In this document: one piece after another, positions 1 through 7,300 of the stretch
Numbering within the stretch: the first letter of the stretch is position 1
Layout: every line of letters begins with the position of its first letter
Assembly (NCBI GenBank): GCA_031283405.1
Contig: JAITBX010000001.1
Coordinates: 1 to 7,698 of the forward strand
DNA from: Burkholderiales bacterium
Lineage (GTDB): Bacteria > Pseudomonadota > Gammaproteobacteria > Burkholderiales > Casimicrobiaceae
Reading direction: 5' to 3'
Length of the DNA: 7,698 bases
Made by a program: the position numbers and the translations under genes
The notes under the pieces: generated by a model
Told to the model about the DNA's origin: nothing
The model's database searches: none
The model's input: only the letters and a program-made list of their open reading frames with translations

Positions 1-886
1 CGAGAATTTCATCGACGGTGACGCGCCCGACCAGCTTGCCGTTGGTGTCGGTCACCGGCGCCGACACCAAGTCGTAACGTTCAAAAGCGGCAGCGGCTTC
101 GTCGGCTTTTTCGTGCTGCAACAAAACGACCGGCGGCGGTTGCATCACTTCGCCGACCAGTTTGTCTTCATCGTTGACCAACAACACATTGATCGGCAAC
201 ACGCCCAACAATTTTTCCTGACGGTCAACGACGAACACTTGATCGGTTTGCGTCGGCAATTCGTCAAAGCGCCGCAGATAGCGGAGCACCACTTCAAGCG
301 AGACATCCGAGCGCACTTGCACTTCTTCAAAATCCATCAGCGCGCCGACCATGTCTTCGTCGAAGGACATCGCCGAGCGCAGGTCTTCGCGCTCTTCGAC
401 CGACAAGCCTTCAAACACATCGTCGATGACTTCCTGCGGCAGATCGGGCGCCAACGCGGCGATTTCGTCGGTGGGCAGCGTCTCGGCGGCGGCGACCAGT
501 TCTTCGGTGTCCATCGTCGAGATCAGCGAGCCGCGCACGGCGTCGGAAACTTCGATCAGAATTTCGCCTTCGTGATCGGCGCGCACCAGGCTCCACAAAT
601 ACACGCGCTCGTTCAGCGGCAGCGTTTCGAGAATGAGCGCGATGTCCGCCGGATGGAGGGCGTTGAGTTGATCGCGCAACTCGGCTAGGCTGAGCTGAAC
701 GGTGGTGCTTTCGAGCAGCGATTTCTGACTTTCGTCGAGCGGCGTTTCTTCAACCTGTTCGCGCGCCAATCCTTCAATCAGAAGATGTCGGCGCAGCAAC
801 GCCGTGATTTCGGCGACCGCCCGCTGCCCGTGATCGGGCGCTTCGTTTTTATTGGGGCGAAGGTTTTCGGAGGAAGAGGTCGGCAT
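1..886 (-). CDS. mgtE: Magnesium transporter MgtE, N-terminal part (cut by left window edge)
   Basis: MgtE is an inner-membrane, Mg2+-gated channel for magnesium uptake, whose cytoplasmic N domain and CBS pair sense Mg2+. The frame runs from an ATG at 886 off the left edge, giving 295 residues. Residues 1-65 are a polar leader. The MgtE N domain starts near residue 66 and includes LNALHPADIALILETLP (75-91), a typical family segment, followed by acidic superhelical repeats to about 180. The first CBS domain covers about 180-243 (SFDEDMVGALM, then VFVVDRQEKLLGVLP at 217-231). The second starts near 244 with GEVMQPPPVVL and YDLVSAPVTDTNGKLVGRVT (271-290), another family hallmark. The transmembrane domain must lie outside the window. 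No convincing Shine-Dalgarno precedes the ATG, but the next in-frame Met is residue 124 or so, inside the N domain, so 886 is the best start. It is divergent from gshA. The family assignment is secure; ion specificity is inferred. Confidence 0.95.
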   Translation of the reverse strand, partial: MPTSSSENLRPNKNEAPDHGQRAVAEITALLRRHLLIEGLAREQVEETPLDESQKSLLESTTVQLSLAELRDQLNALHPADIALILETLPLNERVYLWSLVRADHEGEILIEVSDAVRGSLISTMDTEELVAAAETLPTDEIAALAPDLPQEVIDDVFEGLSVEEREDLRSAMSFDEDMVGALMDFEEVQVRSDVSLEVVLRYLRRFDELPTQTDQVFVVDRQEKLLGVLPINVLLVNDEDKLVGEVMQPPPVVLLQHEKADEAAAAFERYDLVSAPVTDTNGKLVGRVTVDEIL

Positions 887-981
887 GGCGCGAAGAGAAA
901 CCGAAAGTCGTAAACTGAAAAGGCAAACCGAAAGATAGTATTGTATCGCCAATATTTCTATTTTCGGGGGCGGATGCCGTG

Positions 982-987
982 TAAAAT
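982..987 (+). promoter_or_regulatory. Possible sigma-70 -10 box for the gshA leader
   Basis: TAAAAT matches five of six bases of the -10 consensus and sits just upstream of a GC-rich, fold-prone stretch leading to gshA. At 17 bases upstream the sequence is only TATTTT-like, so there is no good -35 box. A start near 993 would leave a leader of roughly 215 bases. On the opposite strand a TACAAT (945 down to 940) could serve mgtE, again without a good -35. Both are weak calls made by eye. Confidence 0.35.
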
Positions 988-993
988 AGCGCC

Positions 994-1170
994 TGTCGGG
1001 TCTTCTTTCATGCGATGGGCCTTCCGGCCTCGCCCCATGACGGGCAGAGCGGTCGGCAAGGCGCCCAAGAAGAGCCTCATGAGTGTTCAGGGTACGCGCT
1101 TCGCGCTGAATTTGCGGGCACGGGATTCAAGCGGCGCGGCGGGTGTCTGATGTGATAAGACAAACCCGAG
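994..1170 (+). promoter_or_regulatory. Fold-prone leader between mgtE and gshA, identity unknown
   Basis: This gene-free stretch contains several complementary segments. TCTTCTT (1001-1007) pairs perfectly with AAGAAGA (1067-1073). It would enclose a hairpin at 1015-1038 (ATGGGC with GCCCCAT, or the inner GGCC-TTCC-GGCC) and a second one closed by GGGC (1042-1045) with GCCC (1063-1066). A further hairpin spans 1086-1110, with TTCAG/CTGAA outside and CGCG-CTT-CGCG inside. TGTCT (1144-1148) pairs with AGACA (1158-1162). TCGGGT (996-1001) also matches ACCCGA (1164-1169), which partly competes with the first stem. The pattern suggests a structured 5' leader or small RNA. It does not match the riboswitch motifs I know (TPP, FMN, cobalamin, SAM, M-box), nor 4.5S or 6S RNA. 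GC-rich DNA folds easily, so this remains a candidate. Confidence 0.3.
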
Positions 1171-1194
1171 AACAAAACTGAGCAAAATATCGAG

Positions 1195-1200
1195 AGGAGG
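1195..1200 (+). promoter_or_regulatory. gshA ribosome binding site, decides the start
   Basis: AGGAGG is a perfect Shine-Dalgarno core. It ends nine bases before the ATG at 1210. An in-frame TTG at 1204 lies only three bases away, too close for normal initiation, so ATG 1210 is preferred. Confidence 0.85.
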
Positions 1201-1209
1201 GAATTGCTG

Positions 1210-2796
1210 ATGCCTCATTTGCTCGAAAAGCGTTTGGCGTATTTAAGTAAACACGGCGGAACGGAAGCGTTACGCCGAGTGCGCATCGGTCTGGAGCGGG
1301 AATCTTTGCGGGTCGATTCCGAAGGACGGCTGAGTCAAAAGTCGCATCCGGCAACGTTGGGCAGCGCCCTGACGCATCCGCAAATCACCACCGATTATTC
1401 GGAGGCGCTGCTGGAGTTCGTCACGTCTCCTTTGGCAACACCCGAAGAAGCATTGCAACGGCTGGATACGATCCAGCATTTCGCCGCGCAGCAGCTTGGC
1501 GACGAGATGTTATGGAACGCAAGCATGCCGTGCTTTCTCGAAGGCGAAGACAGCATTCCGATCGCGCAGTACGGCACGTCCAATTTGGCGAAGTTCAAGC
1601 ACCTCTATCGCGTCGGGCTGGCGTACCGCTACGGCAAAGCGATGCAAACCATTGCCGGCATCCATTACAACTTTTCGTTTGCCGAAGAGACTTGGCCGAT
1701 GTGGCTGGCCGTTGACGGCGTTCAGGCTGATTCGGCGGACGAAATTCAGGCGTTTCGTTCGCGGCGTTATCTCGATCTGGCGCGCAACATTCAGCGTTAC
1801 GGTTTTGTGATTCCTTATCTCTTCGGCGCTTCGCCGGCAGTGAGCAGGTCGTTTTTCACGACAATCAATGCCAAAGTGTCGGCGCATTTGCCGGCGTTCG
1901 ACGCCGACACGTATTATTTGCCGCAGGGAACGTCATTGCGCTTGTCCGATCTGGGTTACAGCAATCGCAAATGCCCGTTTTTCGTATCGAGCGATACTCT
2001 CGACGCCTATCTTTTTGCGCTGCGTCAGGCGACGCACACGCCGTGCGCAGCGTTCGAGCGGGTGGGCGTGATGGTGGACGGCGCTTACCGGCAGCTGAAC
2101 GCCAACATTCTGCAAATCGAAAACGAATACTACAGCAGCGTGCGCCCCAAGCAACCGCCGCAAGCAGGCGAAACGCCCAGTCGCGCCTTGCGGCAGCGCG
2201 GTATCGCTTACATCGAATTGCGCTCACTCGATGTGTCGCCGTACACGCCGACCGGAACCGACCTCGACACGATGCGCTTCATTCAAGCGTGGCTGACGAC
2301 GTGTTTTTTGCTGGACTCCGAACCGGTCAGCCGCCGCGCCAAGATGGTTTACGACAGCAATCTGCTGGGCGTCGCCGACAACGGTCGCAGCGATGAGCGC
2401 ATCCTCGATATCGATGGCGAGCCGGCAACGCCGATGCAGGCATTGATGCCGTTGCTCGATCAGGTTGAAATGGTCAGTGGGTTATTGGGTGAGCCGTATC
2501 GGGACAGCGTGCGGAAACAGCGAAGCAAAGTCGCCGATTCCGAGATGGCGCCTTCGGCGCGAATGTTGCGGGAGATGCGCGAACATCAGGAATCGTTTCA
2601 CGCGCTGGTGTCCCGTTATTCAAAACAACACGCGGCACGCTATAACGAAACCCCGTTGCCCGCCGAGACGCGCAATGAATTTGAAGCGTTGGCGGCCACT
2701 TCGCGGCAGGAGCAACAGCGATTGGAAGCGTCAGACCCAATGAACTTTGACGATTATCTGGCGCGCTATTTGGCGGACACCGCGCAGATGGGGTGA
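1210..2796 (+). CDS. gshA: Glutamate-cysteine ligase (gamma-glutamylcysteine synthetase)
   Basis: This enzyme joins L-glutamate to L-cysteine with ATP, the first and limiting step of cytoplasmic glutathione synthesis. The product has 528 residues, close to the roughly 518 of the E. coli enzyme, and follows it along its length. Key segments are GLERESLRV (27-35), GSALTHPQITTDYSEALLEF (51-70), SMPC (105-108), AQYGTSN (119-125), QTIAGIHYNFS (146-156) and YIELRSLDVSPYTPTGTD (334-351). From what is known of the E. coli structure, the metal and substrate ligands correspond to E29, E31, D62, E69, H152 and E336, and the ATP-contacting arginine to R338. All are present, so the enzyme should be active. 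The ATG is chosen by the AGGAGG nine bases upstream. The gene stands alone: mgtE is divergent, the YecA-like gene converges on it, and gshB is not in the window. A fold-prone leader precedes it, but regulation is unknown. Confidence 0.97.
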   Translation: MPHLLEKRLAYLSKHGGTEALRRVRIGLERESLRVDSEGRLSQKSHPATLGSALTHPQITTDYSEALLEFVTSPLATPEEALQRLDTIQHFAAQQLGDEMLWNASMPCFLEGEDSIPIAQYGTSNLAKFKHLYRVGLAYRYGKAMQTIAGIHYNFSFAEETWPMWLAVDGVQADSADEIQAFRSRRYLDLARNIQRYGFVIPYLFGASPAVSRSFFTTINAKVSAHLPAFDADTYYLPQGTSLRLSDLGYSNRKCPFFVSSDTLDAYLFALRQATHTPCAAFERVGVMVDGAYRQLNANILQIENEYYSSVRPKQPPQAGETPSRALRQRGIAYIELRSLDVSPYTPTGTDLDTMRFIQAWLTTCFLLDSEPVSRRAKMVYDSNLLGVADNGRSDERILDIDGEPATPMQALMPLLDQVEMVSGLLGEPYRDSVRKQRSKVADSEMAPSARMLREMREHQESFHALVSRYSKQHAARYNETPLPAETRNEFEALAATSRQEQQRLEASDPMNFDDYLARYLADTAQMG

Positions 2797-2806
2797 GGGG
2801 ATACAG

Positions 2807-2828
2807 GGGCGACCGCCCTCGGTCACCC
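2807..2828. terminator. Hairpin between converging gshA and YecA-like gene
   Basis: GGG-C-GACCG (2807-2815) pairs with CGGTC-A-CCC (2820-2828) around a four-base CCCT loop, with one C/A mismatch. It lies in the 41-base gap between two converging stop codons, where a bidirectional terminator is expected. Neither side has a run of T, so it is not a textbook intrinsic terminator. Confidence 0.4.
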
Positions 2829-2837
2829 GCTCACGTC

Positions 2838-3545
2838 TCAATGCAATCTCGCGTGCTTCTTCTGCGTTTTCTTGGTGTTGCGACGTTCGGGTTCGTTGCG
2901 TTTGGTTCCGCTGCGTCCGGGTTGCGCTTTTTGTTGACGCTCCATCCAGAAGCGGTAAATTAGTACCACCGCAATCGGCAGTTCATCGACCAGACTGTCA
3001 CGCTTTTCGCTGTCGTCGAACCATTCGGCGTATTCGGGTTCCTGATGACCGAAAGCCAACGCCTCGATCGGGAAAATCCAGTCGCTGGCTTCCTGCGAGT
3101 TATACAGCGGCGCCCAATCGCCTTCGGTCAGTTGCACACCCATCATGTAGCCCTGACACCAGTCGAAAGCCTCATGCGGCACATCCGGCTCGGCTGATTC
3201 CTCCGGCGGGTAGTACAACAGCGGATGAAAACGTGTCGGCATTTCGAGCAGCGTCCGACTGATGCTCGACCAGTGCCGCAGAATCAGTTCCAGAATGCGT
3301 TGCGCTTGTTCCGCCGAAGCGAACACCGCGCTGCTGCTGTGCGTAGCGTCTTCGCCCCAAACCAGTGGCAACCACTCTGAAGGCATCAACATTTGCGGCG
3401 AACTGATCGTCGCGGTCAAATAGCCGTCGAGCATCTCGAGATTCATGCAGTCTTCGGGAACGGCGCTCGACGTTAAAAATGCTTCGAGTTCATCGATTTC
3501 GGCATCGGTTAACGGCATGCTTAGAAGTTCCACGTCATGGGTCAT
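2838..3545 (-). CDS. UPF0149/YecA-family protein with a basic C-terminal tail, no SEC-C motif
   Basis: The 235-residue product belongs to the YgfB/YecA (UPF0149) family of soluble, mostly helical cytoplasmic proteins with poorly known roles. Family features are LTDAEIDELEAFL (12-24), LEMLDGYLTATISSP (36-50), a WLPLVWGED segment (58-66), and WCQGYMMGVQL (128-138, the counterpart of WCFGYMRGVAL in E. coli YecA), followed by a helical stretch ending in YRFWMERQ. E. coli YecA ends in a metal-binding SEC-C motif rich in cysteines (PCPCGSGKK...CC). Here the last 30 or so residues are instead a Lys/Arg/Asn-rich tail without cysteine. The other reading frames of the tail do not restore a SEC-C motif, so this is not a simple frameshift. 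The tail might bind nucleic acid or ribosomes; that is inference. The start at 3545 has a GAGGA site seven bases upstream; an internal Met at residue 10 is a less likely alternative. It converges on gshA. Confidence 0.9.
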   Translation of the reverse strand: MTHDVELLSMPLTDAEIDELEAFLTSSAVPEDCMNLEMLDGYLTATISSPQMLMPSEWLPLVWGEDATHSSSAVFASAEQAQRILELILRHWSSISRTLLEMPTRFHPLLYYPPEESAEPDVPHEAFDWCQGYMMGVQLTEGDWAPLYNSQEASDWIFPIEALAFGHQEPEYAEWFDDSEKRDSLVDELPIAVVLIYRFWMERQQKAQPGRSGTKRNEPERRNTKKTQKKHARLH

Positions 3546-3552
3546 GGTTTGA

Positions 3553-3557
3553 TCCTC
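3553..3557 (-). promoter_or_regulatory. Ribosome binding site of the YecA-like gene
   Basis: GAGGA on the minus strand lies seven bases before the ATG at 3545 and supports that start over the internal Met codon ten residues in. Confidence 0.7.
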
Positions 3558-3864
3558 AAAATTTATCTAACAGGATACCGTAAAAACAGTGGCAATAGTG
3601 GTAAACACGCTATGTCTGGTAAGGGTTGGAGCGTTTTCGGTTTAGGCGGGGCTCCGCTCCCCCTGCTTTCCTCTCGCCTGCGCGGAATGACAGGAAGATT
3701 CCATTGCCCGCTTGTGGGTGAATGGCTGGGAGCGCGCGCGAGTGGCTTTATCGAAACAAAAGAGATTTCCACCTTGTTTTTTTATGTTATATAAATTATT
3801 TGTGGTTTAATTTAGCAATTTTGTCGCCTACATCAGACAAGCCCATTTATTTTGTCTCCAAAAG
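3558..3864. other. Gene-free stretch, repeat-like then AT-rich
   Basis: Short open frames exist on both strands but none has a ribosome binding site or a recognisable product. The first part should hold the YecA-like gene's promoter on the minus strand; I see only weak -10-like sequence (TAGATA near 3565). The middle carries a segment resembling a dispersed intergenic repeat. From about 3770 the DNA becomes strongly AT-rich, with a T7 run at 3775-3781 and ATATAAATTATTT just after. This directly precedes the strong promoter at 3865 and could act as an UP element or as a site for a nucleoid protein. Confidence 0.5.
3640..3702. repeat. Possible dispersed intergenic repeat (degenerate)
   Basis: Read on the minus strand, the segment contains TGTCATTCCGCGCAGGCGAG (3673-3692), which resembles the TCATTCC-CGC-AGGCGGGAAT intergenic repeats scattered through many proteobacterial genomes. 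It includes the inverted pair GGAAT (3684-3688) and ATTCC (3698-3702), and next to it GGGG and CCCC arms around CTCCGCT near 3650-3663. A minus-strand open frame over it reads VIPRRREES, the kind of spurious peptide such repeats often give. Only one copy is in the window, so repetition is not shown directly. Confidence 0.35.
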
Positions 3865-3893
3865 TTGACAATAGAAATCTTATTCGGGATAAT
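3865..3893 (+). promoter_or_regulatory. Strong sigma-70 promoter of the adhesin-like gene
   Basis: A perfect -35 box TTGACA (3865-3870) is separated by exactly 17 bases from GATAAT (3888-3893), which matches five of six bases of the -10 consensus. It sits downstream of AT-rich DNA. Transcription would start near 3900, about 450 bases before the ATG at 4352. No other gene follows on this strand, so it most likely drives the large secreted protein, unless transcription stops at the hairpin just downstream. Confidence 0.8.
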
Positions 3894-3910
3894 ATCAAAA
3901 GATACTAATG

Positions 3911-3967
3911 AGACCCTCGTTTTTCGTTTGACTGAAAGAGGAGCAAGAGGGTTCTGGAAGTTTTTTT
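3911..3967 (+). terminator. Terminator-like hairpin just after the promoter (possible attenuator)
   Basis: AGA-CCCTC (3911-3918) pairs with GAGGG-TTCT (3947-3955), with one bulge, and a T7 run (3961-3967) follows five bases later. Inside the loop, CCTC (3915-3918) and TTTC can alternatively pair with GAAAGAGG, so two folds compete. An intrinsic terminator here would end transcripts from the 3865 promoter after about 65 bases and could act as an attenuator. The loop is long (28 bases) and the T run is not immediately next to the stem, so efficiency is doubtful. Confidence 0.4.
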
Positions 3968-3975
3968 AGGGGGGG
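3961..3975 (+). repeat. Homopolymer tracts T7-A-G7 in the leader
   Basis: Seven T, one A and seven G follow in immediate succession between the promoter and the gene. Such tracts are prone to slipped-strand changes in length. In several pathogens, tracts of this kind in promoter regions of surface-protein genes alter expression. Seven bases is at the short end for this, so switching is only possible, not shown. Confidence 0.5.
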
Positions 3976-4341
3976 TACATTTGCCGGGGAGATGGGCAGA
4001 TGTGCGTGTCGGGATTTTTTCAATTTGAGCAACAGCTATTGGGCTGTTCGCCTCTCGGTTCTAAATCGGCGCATAAGTAATTGCTTACGTCGCGGGGGTA
4101 GAATACGGGAATGGAACATTGCAACAGGCATAATCAAAGCAAAGAGAGTACTGGCGGTCCGGACAAAAGCGGGCTGAATAGACGGATTTCTCGAAACGAG
4201 AATTGCTCCGGCTTTTCAGGGGATAAGCTTTTCTACAGACTGGGTATTGTCTTGCCGGAGAAGGCTTGTTTATTTTAATCAGCGGTAAATGTCGACGGAC
4301 AGGCGCGGGGGCGCGTAGGTTCGTTGTCCGTTTTGTCCTGT
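3976..4341 (+). promoter_or_regulatory. Long untranslated leader of the adhesin-like gene with several hairpins
   Basis: No credible gene lies here. Perfect stems are AACAGC/GCTGTT (4031-4036 with 4043-4048, six-base loop), TTCTCG-AAA-CGAGAA (4188-4202), CTCCGGC/GCCGGAG (4206-4212 with 4254-4260) enclosing AGAC/GTCT (4237-4240 with 4249-4252), and ACGGACA/TGTCCGT (4295-4301 with 4325-4331). The last ends ten bases before the ribosome binding site. A second TGTCC (4334-4338) could replace the downstream arm of that stem, giving an alternative fold nearer the site. I do not recognise a known riboswitch; the c-di-GMP aptamer motifs are absent. A TAGAAT (4099-4104) looks like a -10 box but lacks a -35. 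Confidence 0.4.
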
Positions 4342-4346
4342 GGAGG
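4342..4346 (+). promoter_or_regulatory. Ribosome binding site of the adhesin-like gene
   Basis: GGAGG ends five bases before the ATG at 4352. It supports this start and therefore the long N-terminal extension before the signal peptide core. Confidence 0.75.
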
Positions 4347-4351
4347 TAGAG

Positions 4352-7300
4352 ATGAAAGCGTGCATCGGTCAATGGTTTTGGGGAGCATCTTCTTTTCTGG
4401 CGGCAAGAGCGCAGAATCGTGATTTATTTTGCTTCGGAGTTGAAAAGCCGGAGGAGGCGAAGAGCTTTCCGGCAGTTTCTTCCGGCAAAGGGCGCGGCGG
4501 CGTGCTGGGTCTGCTTTCGCTGGCGTTTGCGATAGCGAGCGGCAGCGCGATGGCGCAAGCGACGATTAGCGGGACGGTTTATGACGACACTTCGGGAACC
4601 GGGAACGTTGCCGCTGCCGGCGGCGCGCCGAATATCTCCGTAGAGTTGTACAAAGGAGACACTCTGACAACAGCCGTTTTCGTGAGCGCGCAAACGACTT
4701 CGACAGCGGGCGCTTACATTTTCTCTACCGATTCGGCCAACTCGACATATTATATACGCATCAAGCAGCCGCAGATCAACAGTATCAACGCGGCGCAAAC
4801 CTGGGCCGGCGTAGGCGGCACTCAAAACGTTTCGACGGCGTTTTGTTTTGATGATAGTGGCAACACCCAAGAGATTACAGCTTCCGGGATATGTCGCGGC
4901 GTGCGCTTCGCTGGCAGCGATCCGGCGACCAACGACCTGGCGGACGCGCAGATTGTCAGCAGAGTGGTGATAACCACTGATCAGGAAGTGGCGCACGCCG
5001 ATTTCGGAATCAGCGCGGCGGCGAGCTTCGGCGATGCGTCGGATATGGCTTCCGTTTATGACAGTTCCAATTTCAAAGTACATTACGACGCCGGCGGCCC
5101 TTTCCATGTGATAGCGAACAACTTGCTGCGGCTTGGCGATACCGTTCCTGTTCCGCCGCTGACCGATGGTGTCGTTGATACAAACAGCAATGCGCATCCT
5201 TCGGACGACGGTGTTTTTGTTGAGATTAACGGCGCGGATATGCCGTTGCAAAACGCCGTGCTCGCAAATGGCAGAAACGATTACAAACTGAAAATTAAAG
5301 TAAACGGGCCGTTCAGCGAGCAAGGCTGGCTGAATGTCTGGGACAACACGGGCACTTCGTTTGCCATAATGCATAAGTACACCGATCTTCAGGACACGGC
5401 CAACAGCGGGGAGATTTTGCTTTCGGATTATTCGACGCGGCCTTCTACGGGAGCGCCGGCTCCCATCATTACGCGCTTCCGTTTCAGTTCGACTTCGGGC
5501 TTGCCGGCGCAATCGGCAACGCCGGGCGCGGGGCAGCAACCGGTAAACAGTACCGACACAACAAAACCTTGGGTGGTGGATGGTGAAGTTGAGGACTATC
5601 AAACCATGCAGACGAACGCATTGGTGCGGTTGGCAGCGGTCTCGCAGGGCGGCGTCGGCACATTTACTTATCAAATGCCCAGTGAAATCAGCGTCATACC
5701 TCCGTCGGTCAACACAGGAACCCTGACCACAGTAACGCAGGGAGAACGGGTTGACGAAGCAATCAGTATCGTACATGCCACGTCTTCTTTTACGAATCCG
5801 CGTCCCGTGCAGATAATACAGACGTTGCCGGATCCGACGAAATGGGCGGTGGTTAGCGTAGAGTGCAGAGACTCCGTTAACGGTACGCTGATAATGTCAG
5901 GGGCGGGAAACAGTATCACCATCCCGTCAACGGCGACCGGCAAAGGCGGAGATATTACTTGCCTGTTCATCAACAAATACACCTTCCCGGCTTCGCAATT
6001 CTCCACGCTGGTGGTCACTCCCGACGGGCCGGTCAGCGCGGATGGGACATCTGCCTATACGGCGACGGTGACGCTGGCGAATGCCGCCGGTGTTACCCCG
6101 GGAGCAACCGTAATATTGGCGACCGCTCCGAACGGCAGCATGCTGGCGGGGACGGCTACGGGAACCTTTGCGCCGGGAACGGGCTCATGCACGACCGACT
6201 CGGCGGGTCAATGTGTCGTGACTTGGACAAGCACACAAACCGGAACATTCAACCTTACTGCCCGCCTGGCGGACGGAACAGATGTCAGCGGCAGTTCGGC
6301 CTCGCGGTCTTTCTACGGCTTGCCGAACCTGAGCCAATCGACATTAGTGGCGAGCCCGGCGGTATTGACGGCAAATGGTATCAGCACCTCGATTGTCACT
6401 GCCACAATAAGAGACAATAACAGCTTCATCATCCCCGGCCCGACCGTGGTTTACTTTGAGCCGCTCGCGGGGGTGTTCGTCAACGGCGAACTTTCGGGAT
6501 CGTCCTGCACGACCGATGCCGGCGGATCATGCTCGGTCACCTATACCAGTCCCTATAGCGTACCTCCCGGAGGAGGGACAGTTATCACCGCAACGGTGGG
6601 AGGGCTCGGCACCATGATGGCGAACATTACTTTGCTGGCGGGAACGACGCGCGTCATCACCGTGGCCAAGAGCGTAACCGGCGCGGGCTATGTGGACGGA
6701 GGCAAGTTTGACATCACGGTGGCGTGCGGCAATGCCGCGTCGACCATACTGCATCTGGCGAACGGCGAGACAGGGTACGCTGCCGCCAATATGAACGATG
6801 TTTGCCGGATCACCGAAGCTGACCCGACTTCGGATGTGATCGGGGAGAACAACAGTAATGCTGTAGTTATCAGTCCGTCGGAGTTCGGCGTGACCGGCGA
6901 CGCGAGAGTTGCGGTGACCAACCGAATTGTCGCCGGGATGATAAACAAAGCGATGCTGACCGTTACCAAAAACGTGAATACGTCTTTTGTGATGGGGATG
7001 GGACACGACCCGGCAACGGTATTCCCGATCAATATCGACTGCAATACGTTGCCGCTGGCGACTTTGAATTTGCTGGACGGTCAGAGCGGCGTTGTTGAAG
7101 CCGAAATCGGCGAGACTTGCATGGTCAGCGAGGATGTGCCTGCTGCGTTGGCGGGCCACGAGTATGCGGCGAGCGTTGCGCCGAGCAATCTTATCGTCCA
7201 CGGTACAACCGCGATTGCGGTTGAGAATGTTGTCGTTGCCGACACTGTGAACCTGCACACCGTCACCATCACCAATCGGGTAGGCGGTCAGATCGTCGGT

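Noticed and set aside
113..688. A 191-codon plus-strand open frame opposite mgtE
   Set aside because: The product is rich in His, Gln and Phe without a known fold, and the minus strand encodes a clear MgtE with CBS domains.
941..1150. A 69-codon plus-strand open frame upstream of gshA
   Set aside because: It has a non-ATG start, no ribosome binding site and no recognisable product, and it overlaps the fold-prone leader.
994..1170. 6S RNA, 4.5S RNA or a known riboswitch upstream of gshA
   Set aside because: The predicted branching does not give the long rod with central bubble of 6S RNA, the conserved GGAAG-AGCA core of 4.5S is missing, and I find no TPP, FMN, cobalamin, SAM or M-box signature.
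3537..3794. An 85-codon plus-strand open frame downstream of the YecA-like gene's start
   Set aside because: It spans the repeat-like segment, lacks a ribosome binding site and resembles the spurious peptides given by intergenic repeats.
4157..4164. Palindrome GTCCGGAC in the leader as an operator
   Set aside because: An eight-base palindrome is expected by chance at this length and has no second copy nearby.
3992..4177. A 61-codon open frame in the adhesin leader, considered as a leader peptide
   Set aside because: No ribosome binding site before it, no run of regulatory codons, and no recognisable product.
4424..5776. A 450-codon open frame on the minus strand opposite the adhesin-like gene
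   Set aside because: Its translation is rich in Arg, His and Cys with no recognisable domain. It overlaps a plus-strand frame with a signal peptide, clear domains and a good ribosome binding site. It is a shadow of biased codon use.
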